This document shows, piece after piece, positions 18,874 to 27,763 of a DNA stretch of 64,000 nucleotides. The number at the start of each line of letters is the position of its first letter. The first letter of the stretch is position 1. Origin of the DNA: Trinickia mobilis (lineage in GTDB: Bacteria > Pseudomonadota > Gammaproteobacteria > Burkholderiales > Burkholderiaceae). The stretch lies in assembly GCF_017315705.1 (NCBI RefSeq), contig NZ_JAFLRF010000014.1:62001-126000 (forward strand), given 5' to 3'. The notes under the pieces are model-generated. The model was not told where the DNA came from and made no database searches. It was given only the letters and a program-made list of their open reading frames with translations. Position numbers and translations under genes: made by a program.

Positions 18874-18942
18874 CCGACGGCGAAGGGACGCCGCATTTCG
18901 CGCGTCCCTCCGCAGCGTCGAGCGGCACGAGCCGGAAGTGAA

Positions 18943-18976
18943 AAGGCGCCGCTCAGTCGCGGCGCCTTGTTCTTTT
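18943..18976 (+). terminator. Rho-independent terminator of aceB
   Basis: A 10-bp stem AAGGCGCCGC / GCGGCGCCTT with a 6-nt loop, then GTTCTTTT. Confidence 0.9.
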
Positions 18977-19144
18977 CAGCTTCCGTATTTGAGGCCGGAC
19001 GACGCGTCGCGTGCGAGCCGGTATTCGACCCAGTCGCCGGATTCGATTCGCGTGCGGTTCGCGAAATGGCCTTGCGGCCAGCCGTTGGTTCAGCGATTGG
19101 GGAGACCGCAGCGCTGTTCGCGCCGCAATTCTCGTCCCAGTCGA

Positions 19145-19639
19145 TTATGTGAGCGGCGCGTCGCTGATCAGCACGCCGTCGATATCCGCGTACACCCAAT
19201 CCCCCGGCCGCACGACCGAGCCCGGCAGCCACACCGGGACGTCGCGCTCGCCCGCGCCGCGCTTCTGGCTGCGCTGCGGATGCGCCGCGAGCGCGCGGAT
19301 GCCGATGTTGCAGGCGTTCAGTTCCAGCGTATCGCGCACGCAGCCGTAGACCACGACACCGGCCCAGCCATTCGTCTCCCCGATTTGCGCGAGATTGCCA
19401 CCGACCAGCGCGCAACGCAGGCTCCCCCCTCCGTCGACAACGAGCACGCGCCCATGCCCCGGTTGCTCGAGCGTCGAGCGCACGAGCGAATTGTCTTCGA
19501 ACAATTTCAGCGTGACAGCCCGGCCGCCAAAAACCTGCGCGCGCCCGAAGGAACGGAACACCGGTTCGAGCACACGCAGCGCGCCCGATGCCAGTCGATC
19601 CTCGTGCGCGTCGCAAAGATCCGTCGTTGCAAACGTCAT
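19145..19639 (-). CDS. RraA family protein
   Basis: A 164-residue protein of the RraA fold: [12 protein letters not shown] at the N-terminus and [16 protein letters not shown] around residue 70. RraA proteins inhibit RNase E; some homologues are HMG/oxaloacetate aldolases, and the D-x20-R-D residues ([11 protein letters not shown]) that aldolases need are partly present, so either role is possible. ATG 19639 is chosen because GGAG lies 6 nt upstream; another ATG four codons earlier lacks one. Confidence 0.85.
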   Translation of the reverse strand: MTFATTDLCDAHEDRLASGALRVLEPVFRSFGRAQVFGGRAVTLKLFEDNSLVRSTLEQPGHGRVLVVDGGGSLRCALVGGNLAQIGETNGWAGVVVYGCVRDTLELNACNIGIRALAAHPQRSQKRGAGERDVPVWLPGSVVRPGDWVYADIDGVLISDAPLT

Positions 19640-19887
19640 GCGCTTCTCCATTCGAATGGACTGCGTCAAACCGATTATGCCCCGCTGCTTCGGCCGCAGG
19701 CTTACGGACCGGTTTCGTCGACAGATGAACCGGGCCGCACGGCCCGGACAATCCACATACAATATACGCGCCAGTCGACGTACATCACGAGCCTGCGGCC
19801 CAATGCCGGCAGGCTTTCATCTTCGTGTGTTGCGGCGCGCCGCTCGCCGCGAATTTCGGCCGATCCATCCGGCTATCTGCGACGACC

Positions 19888-20751
19888 ATGATTCAGTCCG
19901 CTGCCTCGTCCACCCACCCCGCCCCCGCCGGCCCTTCGACGCGCGTTCACTTCGCGGACATCCCGCCCGAGTTCGCCCCTACGCTCGAGCATCCGATCCG
20001 CGTGCGCTCGCGTCCGCTGCCTGCCGGCGAGCAGATCGCCCAGCACACCCACTCGTGGGGGCAGCTCGCTTATGCGTCGCGAGGCGTGTTGCGACTCGGC
20101 GTCGCGGACAGCACCTGGATGGTCCCGCCGTCGCGCGCGATCTTCGTGCCGCCGCGCATCAACCACGAAGTCGTGATCGTCGAGGATGCGTACCTGCGCA
20201 CGCTCTATATCGACGAGTCGGCCGTTCCGCCGGGGCTCAACGCGTGCCGTGTCGTCGAAGTGTCGGGGTTGCTGCGCGAGGTCATCGCCGCGCTCGATAC
20301 GCGTGAATTGCCAGCGGCGCGCGAGCGCCTTCTCGGCGCGCTCGCACTCGACGAGCTGACGCGCTCGGTGCCGCTGCCGCTATCGGTGCCGATGCCGAGC
20401 GAAAAACGCCTTCGCGCGCTGTGCGAAGCGCTGCTCGCCAATCCCGCGAATGCGGACCCGCTCGAGCGCTGGGCGTCGAGCGTCGGCGCCAGCACGCGCA
20501 CGATCGCGCGACTCTTTCGCAACGAACTGGGAATGAGCTTTTCGCAATGGCGTCAGCAAGCCGTGCTGGCGCGCGCGATACCGCTCTTGCATCAAGGGCG
20601 GGCGCTGTCGCACGTCTCGCAGGAATTGGGTTATCAAAGCCAGAGCGCGTTCTCGGCGATGTTCCGGCGGGCGTTCGGCGAAAGCCCACGCGCGTTCATG
20701 ATGCGCGGCACCGAGCGCCGGATCGGCGATCCAGCCGACGACGACACGTAA
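19888..20751 (+). CDS. AraC-family transcriptional regulator
   Basis: A 287-residue regulator. Residues about 30-130 form a cupin-like sensor (HTHSWGQLAYASRGVLRL, PPSRAIFVPPRINHEV). The C-terminal double helix-turn-helix is at about 185-270 (ASTRTIARLFRNELGMSFSQ, LGYQSQSAFSAMFRRAFG). The ATG at 19888 gives the normal N-terminus. It is divergent from the RraA gene; targets are unknown. Confidence 0.9.
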   Translation: MIQSAASSTHPAPAGPSTRVHFADIPPEFAPTLEHPIRVRSRPLPAGEQIAQHTHSWGQLAYASRGVLRLGVADSTWMVPPSRAIFVPPRINHEVVIVEDAYLRTLYIDESAVPPGLNACRVVEVSGLLREVIAALDTRELPAARERLLGALALDELTRSVPLPLSVPMPSEKRLRALCEALLANPANADPLERWASSVGASTRTIARLFRNELGMSFSQWRQQAVLARAIPLLHQGRALSHVSQELGYQSQSAFSAMFRRAFGESPRAFMMRGTERRIGDPADDDT

Positions 20752-20788
20752 TCGCGCACTCGGGATCGCACGCATCCAACGCAACGCG

Positions 20789-21253
20789 TCAAACGCGCCG
20801 CACCATATGCCGGATCGCCCCCAACTGCGCCAGCCGCGGGCCCGCGACCCGATACCCCATGCGCAGATAGAGCCGCGCCGCGGGGTTGTCGACGAACACG
20901 CGCAACTGCGACTCGCGCAAGCCGCGCGCGCGCGCCCAGCGATGCGAGGTATCGAGGAGATAGGTGCCAGCGCCCTGGCGCCGATGCCCTTCGGCGATTT
21001 GCACATCACGGATATGCAGCGAGTCGCCTTCCTCGGTAATGCGCAGCACGCCGATCGGCTCGCCGTTCTCTTCCAGGATGAAGTTCTCCGACTCGCGCCA
21101 GCTCGCCAGAAAAAGGTCGGCACGCCAAATCAGATGATGGCGCTTGTAATAGCCGCCCATGTTGTTGCGCGTCAGCGCCTCGGCGAATTCGAAATCGTCG
21201 GGCGAGGCTTCACGCAGATGGAACGGTAACGGGACGTCGGTCGGATCGAGCAT
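20789..21253 (-). CDS. GNAT family N-acetyltransferase
   Basis: A 154-residue GNAT with acetyl-CoA motif RRQGAG at 91-96 and the VFVDNPAARLYLRMGYR C-terminal strand-helix. The substrate cannot be inferred. It is convergent with the AraC gene, with a 37-nt gap. Confidence 0.85.
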   Translation of the reverse strand: MLDPTDVPLPFHLREASPDDFEFAEALTRNNMGGYYKRHHLIWRADLFLASWRESENFILEENGEPIGVLRITEEGDSLHIRDVQIAEGHRRQGAGTYLLDTSHRWARARGLRESQLRVFVDNPAARLYLRMGYRVAGPRLAQLGAIRHMVRRV

Positions 21254-21356
21254 CGCTGCAGCAAACGGAAGACGTTACGCAGCCCACGTTAAGGCAGCCC
21301 GCACGCGCTGGCAAGTGCGGTTTGTCCCGGACTGAGGGCATGCGCCGCAACGGCGT

Positions 21357-21450
21357 TGCATGGGACCCGAGTAAGTGCTCTGCATGGGGCCGGAGTAAGT
21401 GCTGAAGCACTAACTCCGGCCGACAGCTAAAGCGCTAACTCGGGTCGACA
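21357..21450 (+). repeat. Nested pair of palindromic repeats, copy C
   Basis: Almost identical to copy B over its full length and also preceded by CGGCGT. The outer element starts TGCATGGGACCCGAGTAA and ends CTCGGGTCGACA. The inner element (21381-21425) is TGCATGGGG, stem GGCCGGAGT / ACTCCGGCC, loop GTGCTGAAGCAC. It is directly followed by the tRNA terminator. Confidence 0.85.
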
Positions 21451-21486
21451 AAAAACCCGCTCAAGCTTGGGCTTGAACGGGTTTCT
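21451..21486. terminator. Terminator after tRNA-Asp copy 1
   Basis: AAACCCGCTCAAGC pairs with GCTTGAACGGGTTT with one mismatch; T-runs on both strands, so it can act in both directions. Minus-strand use ends the tRNA transcript. Confidence 0.85.
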
Positions 21487-21490
21487 TATT

Positions 21491-21567
21491 TGGCGGAGCG
21501 GACGGGACTCGAACCCGCGACCCCCGGCGTGACAGGCCGGTATTCTAACCAACTGAACTACCGCTCC
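21491..21567 (-). tRNA. tRNA-Asp(GTC), copy 1
   Basis: 77 nt including encoded CCA. The anticodon stem CCGGC / GCCGG holds loop CTGTCAC, anticodon GTC. Acceptor stem GGAGCGG / CCGCTCC. Confidence 0.97.
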
Positions 21568-21645
21568 AGTTTTGCACCGTGGCTTGCGAGCGTCGGTCTG
21601 TTCTCACAAGCTGCGCTGCTTCTTATCGAAGCGACGCCGATGTTC

Positions 21646-21721
21646 TGGCGTCCCCTAGGGGATTCGAACCCCTGTACTCACCGTGAAAGGGTGATGTCCT
21701 AGGCCTCTAGACGAAGGGGAC
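21646..21721 (-). tRNA. tRNA-Glu(TTC), copy 1
   Basis: 76 nt including encoded CCA, starts GTCCCCTTCG. Anticodon loop CTTTCAC, anticodon TTC. It lies 78 nt upstream of tRNA-Asp copy 1. Confidence 0.97.
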
Positions 21722-21747
21722 AACGTACTGCTTACACCTTTAACGAA

Positions 21748-21780
21748 AAAGCCCGTTCAAGCGTAACCTGAACGGGCTTT
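21748..21780. terminator. Terminator after tRNA-Asp copy 2
   Basis: A perfect 12-bp stem AAAGCCCGTTCA / TGAACGGGCTTT, followed on the minus strand by TTCG. It separates the two Glu-Asp units, so unit 1 needs read-through or its own promoter. Confidence 0.85.
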
Positions 21781-21783
21781 GTC

Positions 21784-21860
21784 TGGCGGAGTGGACGGGA
21801 CTCGAACCCGCGACCCCCGGCGTGACAGGCCGGTATTCTAACCGACTGAACTACCACTCC
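21784..21860 (-). tRNA. tRNA-Asp(GTC), copy 2
   Basis: 77 nt, anticodon GTC. It differs from copy 1 by a compensated acceptor pair (GGAGTGG / CCACTCC) and one D-arm base, so both copies should fold. Confidence 0.97.
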
Positions 21861-21940
21861 AGTCTTGACACCATGGCTTGTGAGCGTCGGTCGATTCTCA
21901 CAAGCTGCGCTGCTTCTCTTCCGAAGCGACGCCGATGTTT

Positions 21941-22016
21941 TGGCGTCCCCTAGGGGATTCGAACCCCTGTACTCACCGTGAAAGGGTGATGTCCTAGGCC
22001 TCTAGACGAAGGGGAC
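21941..22016 (-). tRNA. tRNA-Glu(TTC), copy 2
   Basis: 76 nt, same sequence as copy 1 as far as I can read, anticodon TTC. Confidence 0.97.
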
Positions 22017-22156
22017 AAAATCTTTGCAGATCTGCCTCGTTTTCGCCGCTAACTTCCGTCAACTGCGAAGAACGCCATTCTAACTGCTTAAATACTGCTT
22101 GTGAAGTCCTTTTTACCGCCGCATACTGCTTTGCAAAACGACTTCACGTGTTCAGA

Positions 22157-22232
<76 letters not shown>

Positions 22233-22355
22233 TCGCAGAACAGAAGCGAGATTGTAGAGACCGATTTCTATTTTGTAAATACCCCGCTTCGCTTCCGATG
22301 CGAAATTTTTTGCATGCAGCTTTTTCCAGCCTGCATGAATCTCCCGCGATAACGC

Positions 22356-23765
22356 TTACGCGAGCCCCTTCTCGATCCGGCTCACGACGACATCGCGCCC
22401 GAACAACATCAACACCGCATCGATCGACGGCGTATGCGTCGTGCCCGCGACGAGCAAACGCACTGGCATCGCCAGTTGCGGCATCTTCAGCTTGTGCGCA
22501 GCCAACGTCGCCTTCAATGCGGCCGAGATGCCTTCCTTCGTCCACTCGGCCGAGCGCAGTGCCGCCGCGAGTTCGGCAAGCGCCGGACGCGCGGCGTCGG
22601 TCACATGCTGCGCGAGCGCCTCGGCGTCCGGAGCAGAAGCGCGATAGAACATTGCGGCGTTGTCCGCGATCTCCTTGATCGTCGTTGCACGATCCTTCAT
22701 CAACTCGACGACGCCGATCAGGTCCGGGCCGTTTGCGAGCGTGGCGTCATCGATCCCGAGTTGCGTGAAGAACGGTTTAGCCAGTTCGGCAAGACGCGGG
22801 TTGTCCGCTTCCTTGATGTAGTGATTGTTGAGCCAGTTGAGCTTGTCCTGATCGTATTGCGCCGGCGACTTGCCGAGATGATCGAGATCGAACCACTCGA
22901 TGAACTGCTCGCGCGAAAACACTTCGGCGTCGCCGTGCGACCAGCCGAGGCGCGCCAGATAGTTGAGCACCGCTTCGGGCAGATAGCCCGCATCGCGATA
23001 GCCCATCACGCTCATCGCACCATGGCGCTTGCTCATCTTTTCGCCCTGCTCGTTGAGCACGGTCGGCAGGTGTGCGTAGACGGGCACCTCCCCGCCGAGC
23101 GCGCGCAAGATGTTGATCTGGCGCGGCGTATTGTTCACGTGGTCGTCGCCGCGAATCACGTGGGTGATGCGCATGTCGAGATCGTCGACGACCACGCAGA
23201 AGTTGTAGGTCGGCGTGCCGTCCGGCCGGGCGATCACGAGGTCGTCGAGTTCTTCGTTCGAGATTTCGACACGGCCCTTCACCGCATCGTCCCACGCGAC
23301 GACGCCCGTCAGCGGGTTCTTGAAACGCAGCACGGGCTCGACGCCCGCAGGCGGCGCCGGCAGCGTCTTGCCCGGCTCCGGACGCCAGGTGCCGTCGTAG
23401 CGCGGCTTCTCGCCGGCAGCACGCTGACGCTCGCGCAGCGCATCGAGCTCTTCCGTTGACATGTAGCACGGGTACGCAAGCCCTTGATCGACCATCTGCT
23501 TGAGCACTTCGCGATATCGGTCCATGCGCTGCATCTGATAGAACGGACCTTCGTCGATGTCCAGGCCGAGCCACGCCATCCCCTCGAGGATCGCATCGAC
23601 GGCCTCGGACGTCGAACGCTCGACATCCGTATCTTCGATCCGCAGCACGAACGCCCCCTTCATCTTGCGCGCGAACGCCCATGGGTACAGCGCAGATCGG
23701 ATGTTGCCCAAATGGATGAAGCCGGTTGGGCTCGGTGCAAAGCGGGTGCGAACGGATGTGGTCAT
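22356..23765 (-). CDS. gltX: Glutamyl-tRNA synthetase
   Basis: A 469-residue class I synthetase. The HIGH-type motif is HLGN at 18-21, and KMSKR is at 243-247. It charges tRNA-Glu, two genes for which lie directly downstream on the same strand. Length is normal for the discriminating bacterial enzyme. It has a leader of about 165 nt with a hairpin and 12-bp repeats. Confidence 0.97.
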   Translation of the reverse strand: MTTSVRTRFAPSPTGFIHLGNIRSALYPWAFARKMKGAFVLRIEDTDVERSTSEAVDAILEGMAWLGLDIDEGPFYQMQRMDRYREVLKQMVDQGLAYPCYMSTEELDALRERQRAAGEKPRYDGTWRPEPGKTLPAPPAGVEPVLRFKNPLTGVVAWDDAVKGRVEISNEELDDLVIARPDGTPTYNFCVVVDDLDMRITHVIRGDDHVNNTPRQINILRALGGEVPVYAHLPTVLNEQGEKMSKRHGAMSVMGYRDAGYLPEAVLNYLARLGWSHGDAEVFSREQFIEWFDLDHLGKSPAQYDQDKLNWLNNHYIKEADNPRLAELAKPFFTQLGIDDATLANGPDLIGVVELMKDRATTIKEIADNAAMFYRASAPDAEALAQHVTDAARPALAELAAALRSAEWTKEGISAALKATLAAHKLKMPQLAMPVRLLVAGTTHTPSIDAVLMLFGRDVVVSRIEKGLA

Positions 23766-23836
23766 AGGCGATTTGAAACTCGAAAGCGAGACGCGTGAAA
23801 GCGTGCGAATGCCGTTGCGCGCTGCCTGGGTCGTTC

Positions 23837-23880
23837 ATCGACTCATTGATCGACGCATTGGTCGACTCATCGATCGACAA
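23837..23880. repeat. 12-bp tandem repeat in the gltX leader
   Basis: Units ATCGACTCATTG, ATCGACGCATTG, GTCGACTCATCG and a partial ATCGACAA, 3.6 copies, about 70-115 nt before the gltX ATG. Confidence 0.7.
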
Positions 23881-23881
23881 A

Positions 23882-23906
23882 GCCACCGGCAAATACCGTC
23901 GGTGGC
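23882..23906 (-). promoter_or_regulatory. Hairpin in the gltX leader
   Basis: GCCACCG (23882-23888) and CGGTGGC (23900-23906) pair, with TTTG following on the minus strand. It is too T-poor to be a clear terminator, but its position in the leader could affect expression. Confidence 0.4.
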
Positions 23907-23937
23907 GCGCAACGAACCGATTCAAAAACAAACGACA

Positions 23938-23943
23938 ATTATA
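23938..23943 (-). promoter_or_regulatory. Candidate -10 box of gltX
   Basis: A consensus TATAAT on the minus strand; -35 not convincing. It predicts a start near 23931 and a 165-nt leader. Confidence 0.5.
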
Positions 23944-24144
23944 ACCGGCAGCCTCTTTTCTCCATGTCGCGATCCGCGTGCCGCGCTTTGTTTTATGATG
24001 TGCGCGCGCCGCGTCACGTGCCCGGCGCGATAGCGCCGCCAACTGACACGCGGCCATGTTTGCTTGATCGCGGCGCCAATGCGGTAACTGCCGAACGTCC
24101 GCCCGGATCGAACTCCGGGCTGCGCGCCGCCGCTGGAGAAATCG

Positions 24145-25119
24145 TTGAAGCCTTCGTCCCCTCGCCTCACCCGCCGCACGTTCTCGCTTGCATGCGCATC
24201 GGCGGTATTGTCCGCCTGCGCCTCGACCGCCACCAAGACCAACGGCGAATCGGCCGCCACGGCGTCCAACAACACGACCGCCGCGCAGCCAGCAGTTCCG
24301 CAGCCGGCCGCTACGACGCGCGAGCGCCCGATTCGCGTCGCGCTTGCGCTCGGTGGCGGCGCGGCGCGCGGCTTTGCGCATATCGGCGTGATCAAGGCCC
24401 TCGAAGCACGCAACGTCCAGGTCGACATTGTGTGCGGCACGAGCGCGGGCTCGGTCGTCGGCGCGCTGTACGCGTCCGGCATGAGCGGGATCGCGATCAA
24501 CAAGCTCGCGCTGACGATGGATGAAGCGTCGATCAGCGACTGGGCAATGCCGTTTCGCGCGCGCGGTTTTCTGCAAGGCGTCGCCCTGCAGAGCTACCTG
24601 AACACGACGCTCAATAACCGTCCGATCGAGAAGATGGTCAAGCCGCTCGGCATCGTCGCGACCGATTTGAGGACCGGCCAGCCGATCCTGTTCCAGCGCG
24701 GCAACACGGGCATCGCGGTACGGGCGTCGTGCAGCGTGCCGTCGATATTCGAGCCGGTGAAGATCGGCGGACACGAGTATGTCGACGGCGGCCTGGTGAG
24801 CCCCGTGCCGGCATCGTTCGCGCGCAAGATGGGCGCGGACTTCGTGATCGCCGTGGACATCTCGGCGCGCCCCGAATCCGCACTCACGCAAAGCTCGTTC
24901 GACGTCCTGCTCCAGACCTTCACGATCATGGGGCAGACGATCAAGACCTACGAGCTCGAAAAGTATGCCGACTTCGTGATTCGCCCGAATCTCGCGGCGA
25001 TGGGGGGCAGCGATTTTGGCCAGCGCAATGCGGCCATTCTGGCGGGCGAGGAAGCGGTTGCGAAAAGTTTCCCGGAGCTGCAGCGCAAGCTGGCTGCGAG
25101 CCGCGCAGCGGCCGCGTAA
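24145..25119 (+). CDS. Patatin-like phospholipase, Tat-type lipoprotein (RssA-like)
   Basis: A 324-residue protein. The N-terminus carries twin arginines (TRRTFSL, 9-15) and a lipobox VLSAC with Cys25, so it is probably exported folded by Tat and lipid-anchored. The patatin core has GGGAARG (70-76) as oxyanion loop, nucleophile Ser100 in GTSAGS, and catalytic Asp214 in DGG. It likely hydrolyses acyl esters of phospholipids. Residues 26-60 are a Thr/Ala/Pro linker. The start is TTG with GGAG 7 nt upstream; no nearby ATG fits. Confidence 0.88.
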   Translation: MKPSSPRLTRRTFSLACASAVLSACASTATKTNGESAATASNNTTAAQPAVPQPAATTRERPIRVALALGGGAARGFAHIGVIKALEARNVQVDIVCGTSAGSVVGALYASGMSGIAINKLALTMDEASISDWAMPFRARGFLQGVALQSYLNTTLNNRPIEKMVKPLGIVATDLRTGQPILFQRGNTGIAVRASCSVPSIFEPVKIGGHEYVDGGLVSPVPASFARKMGADFVIAVDISARPESALTQSSFDVLLQTFTIMGQTIKTYELEKYADFVIRPNLAAMGGSDFGQRNAAILAGEEAVAKSFPELQRKLAASRAAAA

Positions 25120-25172
25120 CGGGCCGCGAGAGGGCCGCGAGCGATCTCAAGTCGAACCCGAGCAAAACGCCT

Positions 25173-25217
25173 TGCATGGGACCCGAGTAACCGCTAAAGC
25201 GCTAACTCGGGTCGACA
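25173..25217 (+). repeat. Dispersed ~45-bp palindromic repeat, copy D
   Basis: A single uninterrupted element: TGCATGGG, stem GACCCGAGT / ACTCGGGTC (9 bp), upper stem CGC / GCG with loop TAAA, end TCGACA. It lies between two convergent genes and is followed directly by a terminator, like copies B and C. Confidence 0.85.
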
Positions 25218-25220
25218 CAC

Positions 25221-25252
25221 AAAAAGCCTGCTTCAATCGAAGCAGGCTTTTT
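25221..25252. terminator. Bidirectional terminator
   Basis: A 14-bp perfect stem AAAAAGCCTGCTTC / GAAGCAGGCTTTTT with an AATC loop, between the convergent patatin and NlpC genes. Confidence 0.92.
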
Positions 25253-25310
25253 CGATTCAGCCGCAATCAAACGAGCTGGCGGTCACGCAAAACCGACCGT
25301 TAGCGCAGCC

Positions 25311-25994
25311 TTAGTTGCCGTTCCCGCCGAGCGCCGCATTCACACGCTGGCGCAAATCGTCGGGCTTCACCTGAAACTGCGTCTCGATGCGGCGCGCGCC
25401 CGTGAAACGCTTTTCCCAGTAGCCGTCGTCCATATCGTCGACGCGGACCGTGCTGCCAGTGGACGGCGAATGCACGAACTTGTTGTCGCCGATGTAGATG
25501 CCCACGTGCGAGAACGTGCGGCGCATCGTGTTGAAGAACACGAGATCGCCCGGCTTCAGGTCGCTCATACGGACCTTTTCGCCGACGCGGCTCATTTCCT
25601 CGGCGCGGCGCGGCAGGGCAAGGCCGAGCGTGTCCTGGAACACGTAGCGCACGAAGCCGCTGCAATCGAGGCCGGAATCAGGCGTATTGCCGCCCCAGCG
25701 GTAGCGCACGCCGATCATGTTCAGCGCGCCGACGACGACGTCGCCAGCCTTGCCGGCCATGCCCGACAGAAACGACTTCGCACCGCCGGCCGAAGGAGCC
25801 GCGGTGTCCGCTTGGAAATTGAGGGAAGGATCGGGAGACTGCGAATGCGACCCGGTCTGAGTCAAATTTGCGGCATTCTGATTGAAACTGCTTACTTCGT
25901 CGGCAAACGCGCCGGGAGCTGCGGCCATCAGTACGCCGATGAACATCCCGGTCACGGCTCGCGTACAAACCTGGGCTAGGTATCGGTGCTGCAT
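25311..25994 (-). CDS. NlpC/P60 family cell-wall hydrolase
   Basis: A 227-residue secreted protein with a signal peptide to about Ala31 (AAAPGAFA). The NlpC/P60 domain spans about 85-215: catalytic Cys111 in DCSGFVRYVF, His163 in SHVGIYIGD, His175 in FVHSPST. Family members cleave peptide bonds in peptidoglycan stems. Residues 32-80 are a flexible Ser/Asn-rich linker. It is convergent with the patatin gene. Confidence 0.9.
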   Translation of the reverse strand: MQHRYLAQVCTRAVTGMFIGVLMAAAPGAFADEVSSFNQNAANLTQTGSHSQSPDPSLNFQADTAAPSAGGAKSFLSGMAGKAGDVVVGALNMIGVRYRWGGNTPDSGLDCSGFVRYVFQDTLGLALPRRAEEMSRVGEKVRMSDLKPGDLVFFNTMRRTFSHVGIYIGDNKFVHSPSTGSTVRVDDMDDGYWEKRFTGARRIETQFQVKPDDLRQRVNAALGGNGN

Positions 25995-26119
25995 TGGTCG
26001 GTAGATTTTGCTTAAGAATCAGTGGACAGCGAAAAGTTTGGACGATACTAGCCAGCAAGTATAGAAATGTCAAAACAAATTAAAAAATACAATTGAGATA
26101 ACCCGGTCATTGGGACAAA

Positions 26120-27763
26120 TCAGGCTTGCAATGCCGCTTTCAGTAGCTTTCGCGTGTAAGGATGCGCCGGAGCGGAGAAGATTTTTTCGACATCCCCGCT
26201 TTCGACGATCAATCCATCCTGCATGACCATCACGCGATGCGCCATCGCGCCGATCACCTCGAGATCGTGGCTGATGAACACGAAACCGAGGTTGTATTTG
26301 TTCTGCAGATTGGCAAGTAACTTCAGCACTTGCTGCTGGATCGACACGTCGAGCGCGCTCGTCGGCTCGTCGAGAATCAGGATGCGCGGTTCGAGCACCA
26401 GCGCCCGCGCAATCGCGATCCGCTGACGCTGCCCGCCGGAAAATTCATGCGGATAGCGCGAGAGCGCCGTACGATCCATCCCCACTTCTCGCAGCACCGC
26501 GATGATTTTTTCGCGCCGCGCGGCGGCGTCGAGCTGCGGACGGTGCAGCGCGAGGCCTTCGCCGACGATCCGCTCGATGGTCTGCCGCGGCGACAGCGAG
26601 CTGAATGGGTCCTGAAATACGACCTGCATATTCGAGCGCAACACCGTTTGCTCGCGTCCGCGATAGCTCGCGAGCGGCCGGCCTTGAAACTCGACCTCGC
26701 CTTCCGACGTACGTTGCAAGCCGAGCAGCGCCATCGCGAGCGTCGATTTGCCCGAGCCCGATTCGCCGACGATCCCGAGCGTCTCCCCTTGCTTCACCGT
26801 CACGTTCGCGTTCGCGACAGCGGTGAACCGTCCGGAGCGAAACCAGCCGCTAAAACCCGGCAGCTTCGTGCGAAACGCGACCGAAACGCCGCGTGCTGCG
26901 AGCAGGACCGGTGCGATCGGCAGGACCGGCTCGACCGCGCGCTGCGGCCGGCTGTTCAGAAGGCGCTGCGTGTAGGGATGTTGGGGCTCGGAAAAGATCT
27001 GCTCGACCGGACCGCTCTCGACCAGCACGCCCCGCTCCATCACCGCCACCCGGTGCGCGAAGCGGCGCACGAGGTTGAGGTCGTGCGTGATCAGCAGCAC
27101 GGCCATCCCGCGCTTTTCAGCCTCGTCGCGCTGCAGCTCCAGCAGCAGGTCGACGATCTGCGCGCGGATCGTGACGTCGAGCGCCGTCGTCGGCTCGTCG
27201 GCGAGCAGGAGACGCGGACGGCACGCGAGCGCCATCGCGATCATCGCGCGCTGCCGCTGGCCACCCGACAACTGGTGCGCGTAGCTGTTCACACGCTTTT
27301 CCGGCTCGGCGATACCGGTGCGCGCCAGCAGCGCGATCGCCCGCTTCTTCGCTTCCGCTTGCGACACGCCGTCGTGCAGCACGATCGTCTCCGCGATCTG
27401 GTCGCCGATCGTGTAGAGCGGGTTGAGCGCCGTCATCGGCTCCTGGAAGATCATCGCGATATCGGAGCCGCGCAGGCCGCGCATCTGGCGCTCGCTCTTT
27501 TGCGTCAGGTCCTGTCCCGCAAAACGGATCGAACCGCTCACTTCGGCGTCGCGCAAGAGACGCAGGATGGCGAGCGCCGTCACGCTCTTGCCCGAGCCCG
27601 ACTCGCCCACGAGGGCGACGCGCTCGCCGCGCCCGATCGCCAGCGTCACATCGTTGACGGCGAGCGTGTCGCCGAAGCTCACGCGCAAGCCCTCGAGCGA
27701 GAGCAACGGCTCGCCTGCGGCGGCGGCGTTCGAATTCGCGTCCGGTGTGATCGGCGCGCTCAT
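26120..27763 (-). CDS. yejF: Peptide ABC transporter, fused double ATP-binding protein (YejF)
   Basis: A 547-residue protein with two complete ABC domains. Walker A GESGSGKS at 53-60 and again at 333-340; signatures LSGGQRQ near 165 and FSGGQRQ in the second half. The fused form is typical of YejF, which powers uptake of peptides and microcin C-like compounds. Its ATG overlaps the yejE stop (ATGA, 27760-27763), so translation is coupled. Confidence 0.92.
   Translation of the reverse strand: MSAPITPDANSNAAAAGEPLLSLEGLRVSFGDTLAVNDVTLAIGRGERVALVGESGSGKSVTALAILRLLRDAEVSGSIRFAGQDLTQKSERQMRGLRGSDIAMIFQEPMTALNPLYTIGDQIAETIVLHDGVSQAEAKKRAIALLARTGIAEPEKRVNSYAHQLSGGQRQRAMIAMALACRPRLLLADEPTTALDVTIRAQIVDLLLELQRDEAEKRGMAVLLITHDLNLVRRFAHRVAVMERGVLVESGPVEQIFSEPQHPYTQRLLNSRPQRAVEPVLPIAPVLLAARGVSVAFRTKLPGFSGWFRSGRFTAVANANVTVKQGETLGIVGESGSGKSTLAMALLGLQRTSEGEVEFQGRPLASYRGREQTVLRSNMQVVFQDPFSSLSPRQTIERIVGEGLALHRPQLDAAARREKIIAVLREVGMDRTALSRYPHEFSGGQRQRIAIARALVLEPRILILDEPTSALDVSIQQQVLKLLANLQNKYNLGFVFISHDLEVIGAMAHRVMVMQDGLIVESGDVEKIFSAPAHPYTRKLLKAALQA

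Larger units (their letters stand above)
23766..24144. other. Divergent region gltX / patatin lipoprotein
   Basis: 379 nt holding the gltX -10, hairpin and 12-bp repeats. A plus-strand -10-like TATGAT near 23993 could serve the patatin gene. Nothing else recognised. Confidence 0.5.

Noticed and set aside
19145-19639. Naming the RraA-like gene rraA with certainty
   Set aside because: RraA-fold proteins include aldolases, and partial aldolase residues are present, so only the family is given.
23837-23880. 12-bp repeats as replication iterons
   Set aside because: Too few and short, no DnaA boxes or replication gene, and they lie in the leader of gltX.
22777-24891. Very long open frames opposite or out of frame with known genes (e.g. 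704 codons across gltX and the patatin gene, 822 codons opposite mutS, 687 codons opposite yejA)
   Set aside because: High-GC codon bias leaves few stops in shadow frames. The products are Arg/Ala/His-rich without family signatures, while the other strand encodes complete conserved proteins.
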